Position numbers and translations under genes: made by a program. From NCBI GenBank assembly GCA_000231825.2, contig JH720322.1:310001-374000 (forward strand): a stretch of DNA of 64,000 nucleotides, in the 5' to 3' direction. Shown here one piece after another: positions 9,821 to 21,124 of the stretch (its first letter is position 1; the number at the start of each line of letters is the position of its first letter). Under the pieces are notes generated by a model. That model made no database searches. It was not told where the DNA came from and saw only the letters and a program-made list of their open reading frames with translations. The stretch comes from Tetrahymena elliotti 4EA. Taxonomy: Eukaryota; Ciliophora; Oligohymenophorea; Hymenostomatida; Tetrahymenidae.

Positions 9821-12307
9821 ATTTAAGTTTGTAAGTTAAGTATAAAATGATTATTTGAATATTTAGAGGGGGAAAATTCCTCAGCTACATATTAGATTTA
9901 TATTTAATCTATATTTTTTTGGAAGAGAATTATCAATTTAAAAATGATTGTTTTATATTTATTTTGAAAATTAATGTAGATTTTAATATCTATCAATTTA
10001 AAATTTTATAAATTAATATTAATATTATTGAGATTTTTTTTAGCTGAAAAATGAAAAATCACCAGCTTTACTTTCATTTATAATTTATAAGCTTATTCAT
10101 AAATTGATAAGTTATAGTTGTTAGTAAGTAATTAAAGTAAACAATTATATTGCTTGTATTAATTTTACATTTTATTGATAAATTATTCTGTCAATCTTAA
10201 ATTATTATATATAAATATTTCAATATGGGAAAATTGCCTTGATTATTAGAAATCCAAGGCAATTAAGGAGAATATGGTTGGTTTCCATATTGAAAATTAA
10301 AACACTAAATATAAATAAATATTCATAAAAATAGCAGAAGTTTTAATATAAGGTACATACTTAGTAAGACATGTTAAAGATAAAAAATAAACAGAAAAAA
10401 AAATTAAAATTAAAATTATATTTCATTAAATAGAATGTAGAATTTAAAAGTAAATTAATAAAAAATAATTTTTTTAAATTATTAAGTAGGTAAAACTTCA
10501 TTTTAAAAAGAAGAAATATCTTATAAAAGGTTAATAAAATATTTTTTTAACAAAAAGCTGAAAGACAGCATCAATTTAGTTAGTTTTATAATAGATAGTT
10601 TACTTAAGAAGAAAAAGGAAATTATAAGATGATTATTTTGTTAAATTTTATGAATTAATAACTGTTTCATTTTAAAGAAGAAATTCTTTTTTTATTCTTG
10701 TTTAGTAAAAAATAAAGAATGATAGAAAAATTGGTATAAATTGATTTATTTAATATCTTTAAAAATATTTATCTCTTATTTCTCAAAAAACTAAAAAGCA
10801 CTTATTTAGTACAATTTTTCCAAATTTATCATTTAAAAACTTCAATTTAAAATGAATTTTAAGAATTGATTTTATTATTTATTTGTAATAGAAATTCTCT
10901 TTTTAAAAATAAGTAGAGAATTAATTAAATAATGAAAAAATAATTTCCTTCCAGAAAAAAATAGCAAAATAAAATAATAATTTTTTGTTAGACATTGATT
11001 ATTTTATTTTAATGAAAAAATTCATAAATTAAAACCAATCAATCTTCAGATTTTTGGTATTACTAAAATTGTTCTTTTATAATACACAAACTAAATCACA
11101 GATTAAAAATTGGTAATATTAATAAATTTTTTAGAAGTTAAAAATTTACAAATATATCTTTAATTATTATTTGATTGCTATTGAGGAAACTTTAAGCAAA
11201 TTATTAAAAATTTTGGTAAAATTAAAACTATTCGTTTTTAAATATGCTATATATAGAGGAATATAATAAGTAGTATATAGAAATAATAAATAATTTCTTA
11301 ATTCTGTAATTAAAATCAGAGACTCAATGGACACATTTTTATTTTTATTCATTATAAATTATTTCTTAATAATAATATTTACTTAGATATCTAATATCAG
11401 CTTTTAAAAACATTTTGGGATACAAAAAGGAAAATTTTTGTTTTAAAATGTTTGATTTTATGTTTGAGAATTATAATAATCCTAGTTTTCAATTTCAATC
11501 ATAAAAAAATATCTAAGTCAAGAAATTTTTCAAAAAGGGGTAGATGAATTTTTGTTCTAATCATCTTTTATTATATATTTTTTGGTAAAAAATTAAAAAA
11601 TTTAAATAAATCTGATTAAATTAAAATGTAATATTTTTCACTAATTTAAAATTTGTTTGTGAGGAATTATCTTTTTACAAAAATACTTAAAGAAATCTTG
11701 ATTAAATAAAGTTAAAAGTATGAATTAAATATTTATTTATAAACTAAAATCTCATAGTAATTAAAATTCCAAGCAAATCTCTATTTTGGAAAGATAGAAT
11801 ATTTTAAATTTGGTAAGTTTCAAGGTTGTTGCTACTAGTTCAAAATGCTTTTTAAAAATAATAATATTGTTTTTTAAAGATTTGTATGAGGATAATATTA
11901 TATTTATACACTGAAATAGTTGATAAATGTTAATAGAAAAATTATTAGAAGACTGTTTTTAGATAGTCAATAGAAGTGATTGATGAAACTATAATCAAAA
12001 TTTAACTATTGTTATTAATATATATTTATTGCGCTTTAAATTTACCAATTTCTTATATTGAGGAGAGAATAAATAAATACATACATACGCATGTATATAT
12101 ATATATTATTAGTAAAGTAATTATATGAATTAGAAAAATATTAAGTTTTAATCATATAAATTTTAGAGGAAGAGATTAAGATAAAAAATAAATTGAATTA
12201 ATCTAAGATATTTATAAGCAATCAATAAATTAATAATAAACATCAATTAAGAATACTATTTAGAAGGAGTAATATATTCAATTTTACTTAAATAAGAGTA
12301 ATTAAAT
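9821..12307. other. Long intergenic region with one structured element
   Basis: About 2.5 kb of very AT-rich sequence with frequent stops in all frames under the ciliate code. It contains the nested hairpin at 10221-10292, listed separately, and a CATACATACGCATGTATATA simple-sequence patch near 12078-12106. No gene was recognised. Confidence 0.55.
10221..10292. other. Nested inverted repeat, potential hairpin RNA or small element
   Basis: The outer arms CAATATGGGAAA (10221-10232) and TTTCCATATTG (10282-10292) are complementary apart from one extra G. Inside them ATTGCCTTG (10233-10241) pairs perfectly with CAAGGCAAT (10255-10263) around a 13-base loop. An 18-base segment lies between the inner and outer 3' arms. 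Such GC-containing pairing stands out in this spacer. It could be a structured non-coding RNA or a tiny inverted-repeat element; no family is recognised. Confidence 0.5.
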
Positions 12308-13392
12308 ATGAGGGGAGATGTATTTGAGAGTTTCATGAATTCTTCTCTTTTTCATCTTGAAAAAGAAGATGAAAAATTTTACAAAAGTGTCATAAGCAAA
12401 CAATTAATAGTTCAAGTAGAAATATAAGATACTAAAGATATTTTAAAAGATTAGAAGAAATTATACACTGTAATAAACACCTTTTTTATTATATTTTATT
12501 ATTGTTACTGTGTGTTAGGTTTTGTTAATGCAATTAAAAATAATTTTAAATTGAAAACGAAGTATATTTTTACTTTTTATAAAGTAACTCTTCTTAATAA
12601 TTTAATAGATATACAGAATAAAGGTCACTAATAAGGTGTAAAGTTATACTATAGATAAAAGATTTAGCGAATTCAAGGAATTAGAAAGAAAGGTAATTAA
12701 AATTAAAGTAAAATGTAAAACTCAACTTGGAAAAAATAAGTTATTAAAATTGTGATCTTTTAGTTAATGAAGAATATTCATATTTTTTTCTATTCTTTAT
12801 CAAAAAAGCTTGAAGAAACTCATAAAAATGCACCTTAGCTGAAAAAAATACTAGTTAATAAATTCAATTCAGAGAAAATATAAAAACGCAAGCAGGAATT
12901 ATAAAGTATTTAAGATTTTTTTGATTTATTCAGACTTGAATTAAAATGCTAAATTTTATAAAAAATCAGCCTTTTTAGACTATTTCTTTGAAGAGATAAA
13001 CAGAGGATAGGCTGTCTATCCTTTTCTTTAATTTCTCTAGATAAAAGGTAAATATTTTTACGGTATTAGAAAAAAAAGAAAGCACTTACTTGATTGAAAA
13101 TATTCTGATCAATAATTATTTAGCAATCTAGAAAGCTGAAAAAATCAAAAATGTCTATTAAATCTATTTGAAAATTTATCAAGTAAAATCAATAATTATT
13201 TGTTTTTTTAAAATAGAAAAATTTTAGGAATTAAAGATTGATTTGGACCCATAAAATCAAGAAAATTAAGCAGAGTCAATAGAAAAAATGATTGATTATC
13301 AAACAAACGTATCTCATGAGAAAAAGATCTTAGAGATGCTGATACAAGCACAAAAAAATAAAGATAATTTAAACAAAATTTTACAGTAATGA
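12308..13392 (+). CDS. PX-domain (phosphoinositide-binding) protein with a frame break
   Basis: Exons 12308-12469, 12609-12692, 12809-13047, 13124-13182 and 13228-13392. Residues from about 55 read IYRIKVTNK...YTIDKRFSEFKELERK, then a Pro-containing linker and RKQELQ, which is the PX (phox homology) layout with the conserved RRYSEF-like motif (KRFSEF). PX domains bind PI3P and direct proteins to endosomes, as in sorting nexins. The C-terminal 100 residues are a Lys/Glu/Gln coiled-coil-like helix. Exon 3 does not hold one frame. Either a 28-nt GT-AG intron lies at 12906-12933, or the seven-T run at 12916-12922 is one base too long. The second option restores a typical PX third helix (DFLIYSDLNQNAKFY and onward). 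Product class is fairly secure; the exon 3 model is not. Confidence 0.7.
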
Positions 13393-13648
13393 TTTAATTT
13401 TTGTTTGGAAAGAATAAAATTGAAATTAAATTTCCGAAAAAGATATTTCAAACAATAATATATAATATTTTTAGTTTATAATATTAACTATCGCGTAATT
13501 TGATTAGGCATAAAAATTAATTTTATTTATTCCCAATTTGAGAAAAAAGATATAAAATTTATTCAATTAATATCTTTCTTATTAGGTGATGGCTTATATC
13601 TGATTTTAATTAAATTTTTAATTTATATATAAAAGAAATATAGCAGAA

Positions 13649-16369
13649 ATGATATCAATAAGCAATCCTATTACTGATCATGAACTCATTAGATTAATTA
13701 TGGGAGTAAATAACCTAATTTATTTTTGAGATATCATTTTTTAAATAAAACTATAAAATTTAAAATAAAGGGTACCTATTCTAGCAGTAATAAAAATTTT
13801 AAAGGACTAATGTAGTTATGTGGTTAATTTGATATTTATATTGACCCTGAAACTAATGAATAAACCTTACACCATATTAATTGCTGTAAAAATCTTGAAA
13901 TCCTTAGCAACTTAATGGAATGTGAATATAATTCAAGTATGTTTTATTCACATTATTTTTTCATGTTTAAAATTATTTTTTTCAATCTCCCGCAATGCAG
14001 GTTATGAATTATTTCTCAAATTATTCTAAGACTCAAGTATTGCAATTATAAAGACAATCAATTTAGGTAATAATTTTTTTCAACCCATTTCCAAATTTAT
14101 AAAAAAATTTGTAATAATAGAATAACATATTTTAAGTGATAAGCCTTGCAAAAGTCCAGCACTAAAAATAATAAATAAATATATTGATGGCTTGAGGAAA
14201 ATGTATAGCAATAACGATGTTAGATTTCTCCTATAAAAAATAAGGACTGTCGTAATAAACATAAAATTGTTAATATAAATTTTAATATTAAAATTATGAT
14301 AAAAAATCAGGTGATGAAAGCTAGGACCATAGAAGAAATATAAAATTTTATAGATGGTAAAAAGACCTTAAAAAAAGTGTAAAGTCAGAATTTTTTAGAT
14401 AAGTAAGCAAGGGATACAACAAGAATTAGCTTAAGCTAATCAAATTATTTGAGTTTTAGTTATTTAGAAGCTGGTAAGTTTTTAGTTTAACAATTTTTTA
14501 TTGATTTATAATCTATTCTCAAATATATCTTTAATATCTAATAAAGAGGAAGATAAATATTTTAATAATACCAGAAGCATTAAAGATGCTTTAGAGGATT
14601 AATTTATTTAATGGAAAACTGTTTATCATTTAAAAGAAAAATAAATTATTCTCTAGCATACATTTCCAGTACCCTACATAAAAATGAGCGTTGTTTTACC
14701 AGTTAATCCCTAAGAATGCCTTGATCTGATTGTCACACAGCGCAATCAATGGGACTCTCTAGTAAAATTTAATTTCTAAATAAATTAGCTTAATTCAGTA
14801 AAAAAGATCAAAACTGGATTAAACTAATTTAGCAAAACAAATTTTAATACTATTTAAAATATTTTACTAAAGCTTATGGATTGCTTTACAATTCAAAATC
14901 AAGATATGAATAATTCAAGAAATAGCCCAACTAAAAAGAAAGAAAAATATAGTGCATCATCTTTACATGACTATATATGTGAGACATATAGATGGTGTCT
15001 TAACAAGAGGACAATATCTTTTTATTCTGAAAGAAAAATTTAGACAGAAAACTAAAGAATATATATAACGAGAACTTCATTTGAACCTAAAGATCATCAT
15101 AATGAATTTTCTAATAAAAATGAAAATCATGTAGGAAAGTGGGAATGCTTAGTGCTTATTAAGTAACTAGAGAGTGTAAACATGAACTCATCAGTCTAAT
15201 CTTTAGGCTCTATTTAAGCTTCACCCTTAGATATTAAAGAAAAATTCAGAATTTTTAACTTTAATACCAATTAAAATATTAGTAACCTACCAAAATTAGG
15301 AAAGCTTTTTTCTGGAAAAGATTTAGTTTAATCAACAGATTAACTCTCAAAAAGTGGATCTTCTGAAGATTTAAATAAGTTGGCAGATATTTCCAATTCT
15401 GGAATCAAATTTAAAGAATATATTTTAGAAGAAGAAATAATAAATCAAGAAAATAGTAGTTGTGAAGGCACATCTTAAAACGATTTTATTTAAGCAACAG
15501 AGATAAACGTATTGTAAAAATAAGAACAAAAGGATAAAATCCACTCTGGTTTGCTGAGCTTGGAAGAATCAAAAGCATTATAGGATTCTAAATAAACCTA
15601 GGCTAATGATGGCTAAGAAACACTTCCAAATACACTTAATTAATAGAATAATTCTTATTTAGAATAGAGCAGTTATAGTCAGAGAAAGAAAAGCAGCTCA
15701 AAATAGAGCAAAAAAGAAATACTTGAAAGAGAAAGTGAAAATGATGATTCTGAAGAAAGTAAAATCTATCATACAAATCTTATGAATAAAAGCTTAAATT
15801 TAAGCGAATAAAGTAAATAAATAAACCCTGAATACAATAGCTAAAATTCACCATTTATTTAAAAAATAAACACTTCAAATCAAAAAACAGCTAATTTTGT
15901 TTAGAATAAAGATTCTTATGATGATAAAAAATAAAAAGAACATTCATCTCTTTCAGATGCTAGTGGATGCAGCATTAATTTCTTAAATTCAGCTAAATCT
16001 TAAAATATGAAGAAAAACAGCGATGATATTTATAATACTGAATTAGAAGATTCCATTTTAATTGACTCGGAATCTGAATAGGTTATCACTAAAAACCAAC
16101 CTAACACTTAGGAACAACAACAACCTGTCAGCACTTAAATTACATTTATGTTCCATTTGCAAAATTTAGAAGCTATACATTTTTTCAGTAAATTTATCAG
16201 CAAAGGTGATGACGAGACTATGATATAGAGTATGGTGAAACTATAGGATTTAGCTAAAAAAATAAGAAAAGAGAGTTCTTCTACAACCGATACTAAGAAT
16301 CCTGATAGAAAAGAATCTAGTAATAGTCAAATTTCTTAAAACAGTGATTTTAGTAAAATTATTGACTGA
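13649..16369 (+). CDS. START-like lipid-transfer domain protein with a long disordered tail
   Basis: Six phase-consistent exons (13649-13705, 13771-13936, 14001-14066, 14121-14251, 14311-14473, 14547-16369) give 801 residues. Residues 1-195 are mostly helical and end in KKTLKKVQSQN. Residues about 205-400 resemble a START fold: FPVPYIKMSVVLPVNPQECL and TQRNQWDSLVKFNF match the helix-plus-WD entry of the domain. Later SERKIQ...RIYITRTSFEP and VGKWECLVLIKQLE fit its central strands. START domains carry lipids or sterols in a hydrophobic pocket. From about residue 400 the protein is Ser/Asn/Gln/Lys-rich and probably disordered, with dozens of TAA/TAG Gln codons, and ends at TGA 16367-16369. The domain call rests on pattern only and needs a profile search. 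Confidence 0.6.
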
Positions 16370-17310
16370 GATCAATAGATCATAAAGTTTAATTAAGCAA
16401 AAAGAATAAACTTTATAAAATATAAATACCTAAACCTCATTAGAGCTTATTTAAAATCTTTAAAACTAAAAAAAGAAAAACTTTTAACCAATAAGTACAT
16501 TAAATTTAACAATCAAATAAAAAATAAATAAAAAACTTTAAAAAGTATTTTAGTATATTTTATTAATCAAATTAAACTACTCTAACTACTACTGATAAAA
16601 TAAATTACAAACAAACAAACAAATAAATTCATTCATTCACTTACTCACTCACTCACTCGTCAAAATAAATAAAATTATTAAATAAACTTAAAGTTTATAT
16701 TAATATATTACTAATACTAAAGTACTGCTTTCACAGTTTGCTTTCATATTTATAAAAATTACTCTATAAAATTGATTAATGAAATAACCTTTCTTATTCT
16801 TCATTAAAATAGCCATTTTTTTCCATACTCTAAATAAAATTTTTCATGTTAATAAAATACCTAAAAAAAGACAAAATAATATCTTATTATTATTAAAGAA
16901 ATAGTAAATAAAAAAAAGTGTTTATTTATAATAAAATTTTATCAATAATAAATTATACAGAAATTTTGGAAATTAATTACTATTCTGATGTTAAATGTTA
17001 AATAGTTCAATTATATTGAATTTCTGAAATGAATATTGAATATTAAGTTTTAGCATTTGATTATGAATAAAAAAATTAAAAGTTTTTTTAATAGTTTTTA
17101 ACTTTTTTTTTCTTAAAGTTTTGAAAGAAATTGTTAATTTAAAAAAAAATTGGGAATCAATTTAAAGATATTTTTTTAAATTAAAAATAAATTATATTAA
17201 ACAAAGAAATAATTGAATAAAAATATTATAATCAGATAAAGAATTGTTGTTTGTATTATTGTTATTCTGTCTGTATAAGATTTAGAGTGATAGGAATATT
17301 TGATTTTTGT
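16370..17310. other. Convergent intergenic region with a microsatellite
   Basis: This is the 3'-to-3' spacer between the START-like and LRR genes. At about 16609-16664 it holds a compound microsatellite (CAAA)n, (ATTC)n, (ACTC)n. Nothing else was recognised. Confidence 0.6.
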
Positions 17311-19404
17311 TCATTTTAAATAAAATTAAGCAGTTTGCTCTTCAGAATGTTTTTACATTTAATCTACTCTCACAACATTTTCAGATAGTTTTCTATATTT
17401 AGGCTGCTATGAAACTATTGATAATCTATACTTTCTTTTAGGATTAGGGAATAAAAATGAACTTTATTCAATATCAGTTACAATTCTTAATTCTTTAAGC
17501 TTTATAACCTCTAAACTGTCAAAGTAAACAATCAGATTTCCTAGAATACTTGCATTATCTGAAGAGCTTAATTGAACTTCTAAATTTTCAATAGAATTAT
17601 TTTACTAAAGATTCTACATTAAGAAAATCAATTCTTGCTCAACTTCACAAAAATCAGAAAGATTGATGATGAACGACTTCATATTATATGTTTTTTCATT
17701 AATTGAAATTTAGCTTTCATTTCTTGATAGAATCAACTTTGCCAATTGCTTATCTTTATCTTCCATTTCTAAATAATTTTTTACTTAAAGGTTCGTGGGT
17801 ATTTTAGGAAGTTTTCCTATCATTTTATAAACATTTCTATCTTGAAAAATGCTCATATCAAATATACTCAAATTCAAAGTTAATTAAGAATCCTCTTAAG
17901 TGTTAAGAATATATGTTCCATTAATCTTTAAAATTAAGTCTTTTTTCTCTGTTATTTCTACATCATCATCTTCATCATCTTCTTTCTATTCTTCACTTGA
18001 ATGAGGTTTTTCTTTTTCTAATATTTCGAAGCTAGTTTATTCTTTTTTATTAGAGTCTAAGTCTACTGATGACTTACTTTTTGATAGACTATTCTAATTA
18101 GTTATTAATAATTAGCTTCCTTGCTAATTTCTTCTGTCTTTATTGTCTTCTAATAAATTTATCTATTGATAGCTTTTTTAATTGATGTATTTGCTTCCAA
18201 AATTTTATCTACTTGAGAAACTAAATAATTTATCATGCATACTTGTAGGCTATTGAGAGCTAGATGAATCAAAATTTATATTATTGATAATAGATTATAT
18301 TAATTTAAGAAATTGTTTCTCATTTATATCATCTAATTTAAGATCAAGCTCAAAGGAGTTATTTTAAATAAGCTGCTTGTCATTTATTGTCAAGGAATGA
18401 CATTTACCAACAAATTCTATGATAGCATCATTCTGATTCAAATTTTAACTAATAAAAAGCTCTACCTCTAAATTAGGATGTGTGAAAAATGCTAATTTAG
18501 CAAGGCTGCTTGATGTTAATAAAGGATTACCTTCAAGATGAAGTGTTAAAATTTAGATATTATCTAGGATATAGAATTGATTGAAAGCACTATCATCTAA
18601 TAGGTTATTTTACAATTCTAAAGTTAAATGTGTTATATTCCTAGGACATAAAAGAGTAAAGTATTTTAAACTAGTTATTTAATTATTTTAAAGATTTAGC
18701 TTGTACACTATGATATTATCACATTAATTGATTACAACATCTACATGTTTGTATATGCTTTACAGTATGGTACTATCTAAATTTAAGTTACTCATATTTA
18801 TTGTGCATTCATTTATTTCATTTGATTTCATTACTTCGCTTAAAACTAAATAAAACCAATCCAGATAATACTAATATAATTATATGTTTATGAAACATTG
18901 TTTTACAGATTAAGATAATGGGTTTTCATAAAGAAGCTTCCAAGCTTTTTCAAGAGTTATTTCTTATAGATTTTTGGCTTGTTTCACTGCTTCATTCTTT
19001 CTCAAAGCATTTTCTTTTTATATCTATTAATCTATTTTGATTTGTTTATTCTCATAATTTGTGTATTCTTCAAATTCTTCAAAACTCTCATATGTTTAGT
19101 AAATAGAATCTTCTTCACCTTATTTCTATTCTTATTTAATGTTATCACTTTCCTTTATTGAAGGTTTTATTTTAATTTCTTTAACCTCATTTAAGGATGC
19201 TAAAATTATTTCTTTTTTCTCCTTATATTCTGAAAAAAATTTACTGTATTTTTCTAAGCCATCAACTTCATGATAAACTTCAATGATATCACTACTTAGG
19301 TTCATGATCTATTAATAACGAAAATTAAAATAAGAGATGAAAGGATCATTCTAATTATGCTAATCCGAGTTGAAACCGTAAAAATTATATTCTACTTTAT
19401 CCAT
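17311..19404 (-). CDS. Leucine-rich-repeat protein, single exon
   Basis: One uninterrupted reading frame of 697 residues under the ciliate code, from ATG 19404 to TGA 17313-17311. The N-terminal third is Glu/Lys-rich and helical. Residues about 195-330 carry spaced leucines in an LRR pattern (LNLDSTILQSIYKHV, KLNLQNNQITSLKYF, LTLELQNNLLDDSAF, ILTLHLEGNPLLTSSSL). A Ser/Asp/Glu-rich linker follows, and then a second set of leucine-spaced segments near the C-terminus (IENLEVQLSSSDNASILGNL and SLEVIKLKELRIV). LRRs form solenoids for protein binding; no enzyme domain is seen. The open frame continues upstream of 19404 without another ATG, so 19404 is taken as the start. The absence of introns over 2.1 kb contrasts with its neighbours. 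Confidence 0.75.
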
Positions 19405-21124
19405 TTTATCTATTTGTTTAAATATTTTATTCAATTTCTCTAGGTACAAATTTGCTATTTTTAAAATAAATTTCTGTCCTTTTAAATTTTACTTTTTGTT
19501 AGTATTTTTAATGAAGGGATAAAAAATAAATTAATTAAAAAATAATTGTTTTTTTTAACAAAAAAAAATTCAATCTCATCTCATATATTTTTTTTTCATT
19601 TTGATTGCTTTTCATAAAAGATATTTCAATTTTTTAAAATAGTTTGATAATGCTTAAAATAAATCGATTAATAATTCTCATTTCTACTATTATTATTAGA
19701 ATATTACACACACAAAAAGAATACATAAGTAGACCTAAAATATAATAAAATCTAAATAAGGAAATAGTTAATGAAGAGTTTAATTTAGAAAAAAAAATAT
19801 AATACAAATATTTTTAATGATTGAAATAAAGTAGAAAAGATGCCAAAATAAAAAGTATTTTTGAATAAATCTACAATCTATCTATATTCATATGAAATAT
19901 TAGAATATGAAAATAATTATATCTCACACTACCTTTACTTTAAATAAATCTAAAACTTAATAACTTCACTTAGGTGTATACATTTATAATTCAGATTAAA
20001 AATATTATTCACTAAGTCATTCTTTTAATTTGCTTGTTTTTATGTTTTGTTTGTTTGCTTTTATTTTAGATGTTTACTTGCTGGGTTTTTTTGAGAAGAT
20101 CAGAGAAGAAGAGAAGAAGCAATTTGAATAAAATTATAAAATAATAATTGATAAATAAATTAAAAAAATTAAAAAAAGTTAAAAAAAATGATATTTGAGT
20201 TGCTGAGGAAAAGATTAGCACCATCAAAGTTTTATTGGGGAAACCAGACTTCTCAAATACAGTCAAATATTCTAATAATTGATCTTGCTACTAACTACTG
20301 CACCTAGTACCACTTAAAATAGAATACAAACATATCAACAAATCTTAAACAATCTTTCTTTTTCCAAAGATCACATTTGTCTACAGAAGCATTCAAATTG
20401 AGATAAATAAAGAGGAAAAAATATTCTCAATTCAAAACTGCTGATGTGGATAAACTGATCTCAGAATTTTTGTAGAGTATTTGAAGGTGCTTTGTGGGTT
20501 GCTTTTTTATTCTAGACAGGCTTAGTTTTGCCGCTTTATTTACATGAATGTTTGTTTGTTTAGTGGATTGCTTATATTTATATTTATTTGTGGTACTCAT
20601 GAAGTAGAAGAGAAGAAGAGTAAGTAAGTAATATATAGAGATAGATAGATTTCGTTAGCACACAAGATTTCAATTGAGATAGATACAAGAGAATTTAAGA
20701 GAAACAATAATATTCAACAACACAACAAGAAGGAGAACAACACGATTTAGCAACCATTAATTTAGTTTTATAAGTATAATCAGTTAAACCTCGACTAGTA
20801 AGAAACTTATTAGATAGATTAATTTATATAAATAGAGTTCTCAAAAGTCTCTTTATGCAGGCCATCAGAATTCATCTAAAATAATTAATTAGAATAAAAT
20901 TTTCTATCAAATAATATTTTACAACAGATATAATCAATCAATTTGTTTACTTTATTTTATAAGATGATATTTTGTGGAAATGATTTAGATGAGAAGCTTC
21001 TTTCAATCAATCAAAATATTTAGTATTGTATTTATATCAATTTATGTGGAGAAGGTGAGGTATTTGTTGTAGATGTTGTTGTATCATAATTCCCTATTAT
21101 TACTCTTTAAAATAATAATCTTTC
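19405..21124. other. Intergenic region with a less AT-rich block and two overlapping ORFs
   Basis: Spacer between two minus-strand genes, so it holds the LRR promoter and the SR-protein 3' region. The block 20070-20800 is visibly richer in G and C than other spacers. Under the ciliate code it has a 98-codon plus-strand ORF (20188-20484) and an overlapping 127-codon minus-strand ORF (20392-20009). Such lengths are not rare when TGA is the only stop, and neither resembles a known protein. A GATA/AGAT run lies at 20637-20650. Confidence 0.5.

Noticed and set aside
16609..16664. CAAA/ATTC/ACTC run as a functional repeat array
   Set aside because: It is a short compound microsatellite in a convergent 3' spacer, with no spacer-repeat structure or conserved unit.
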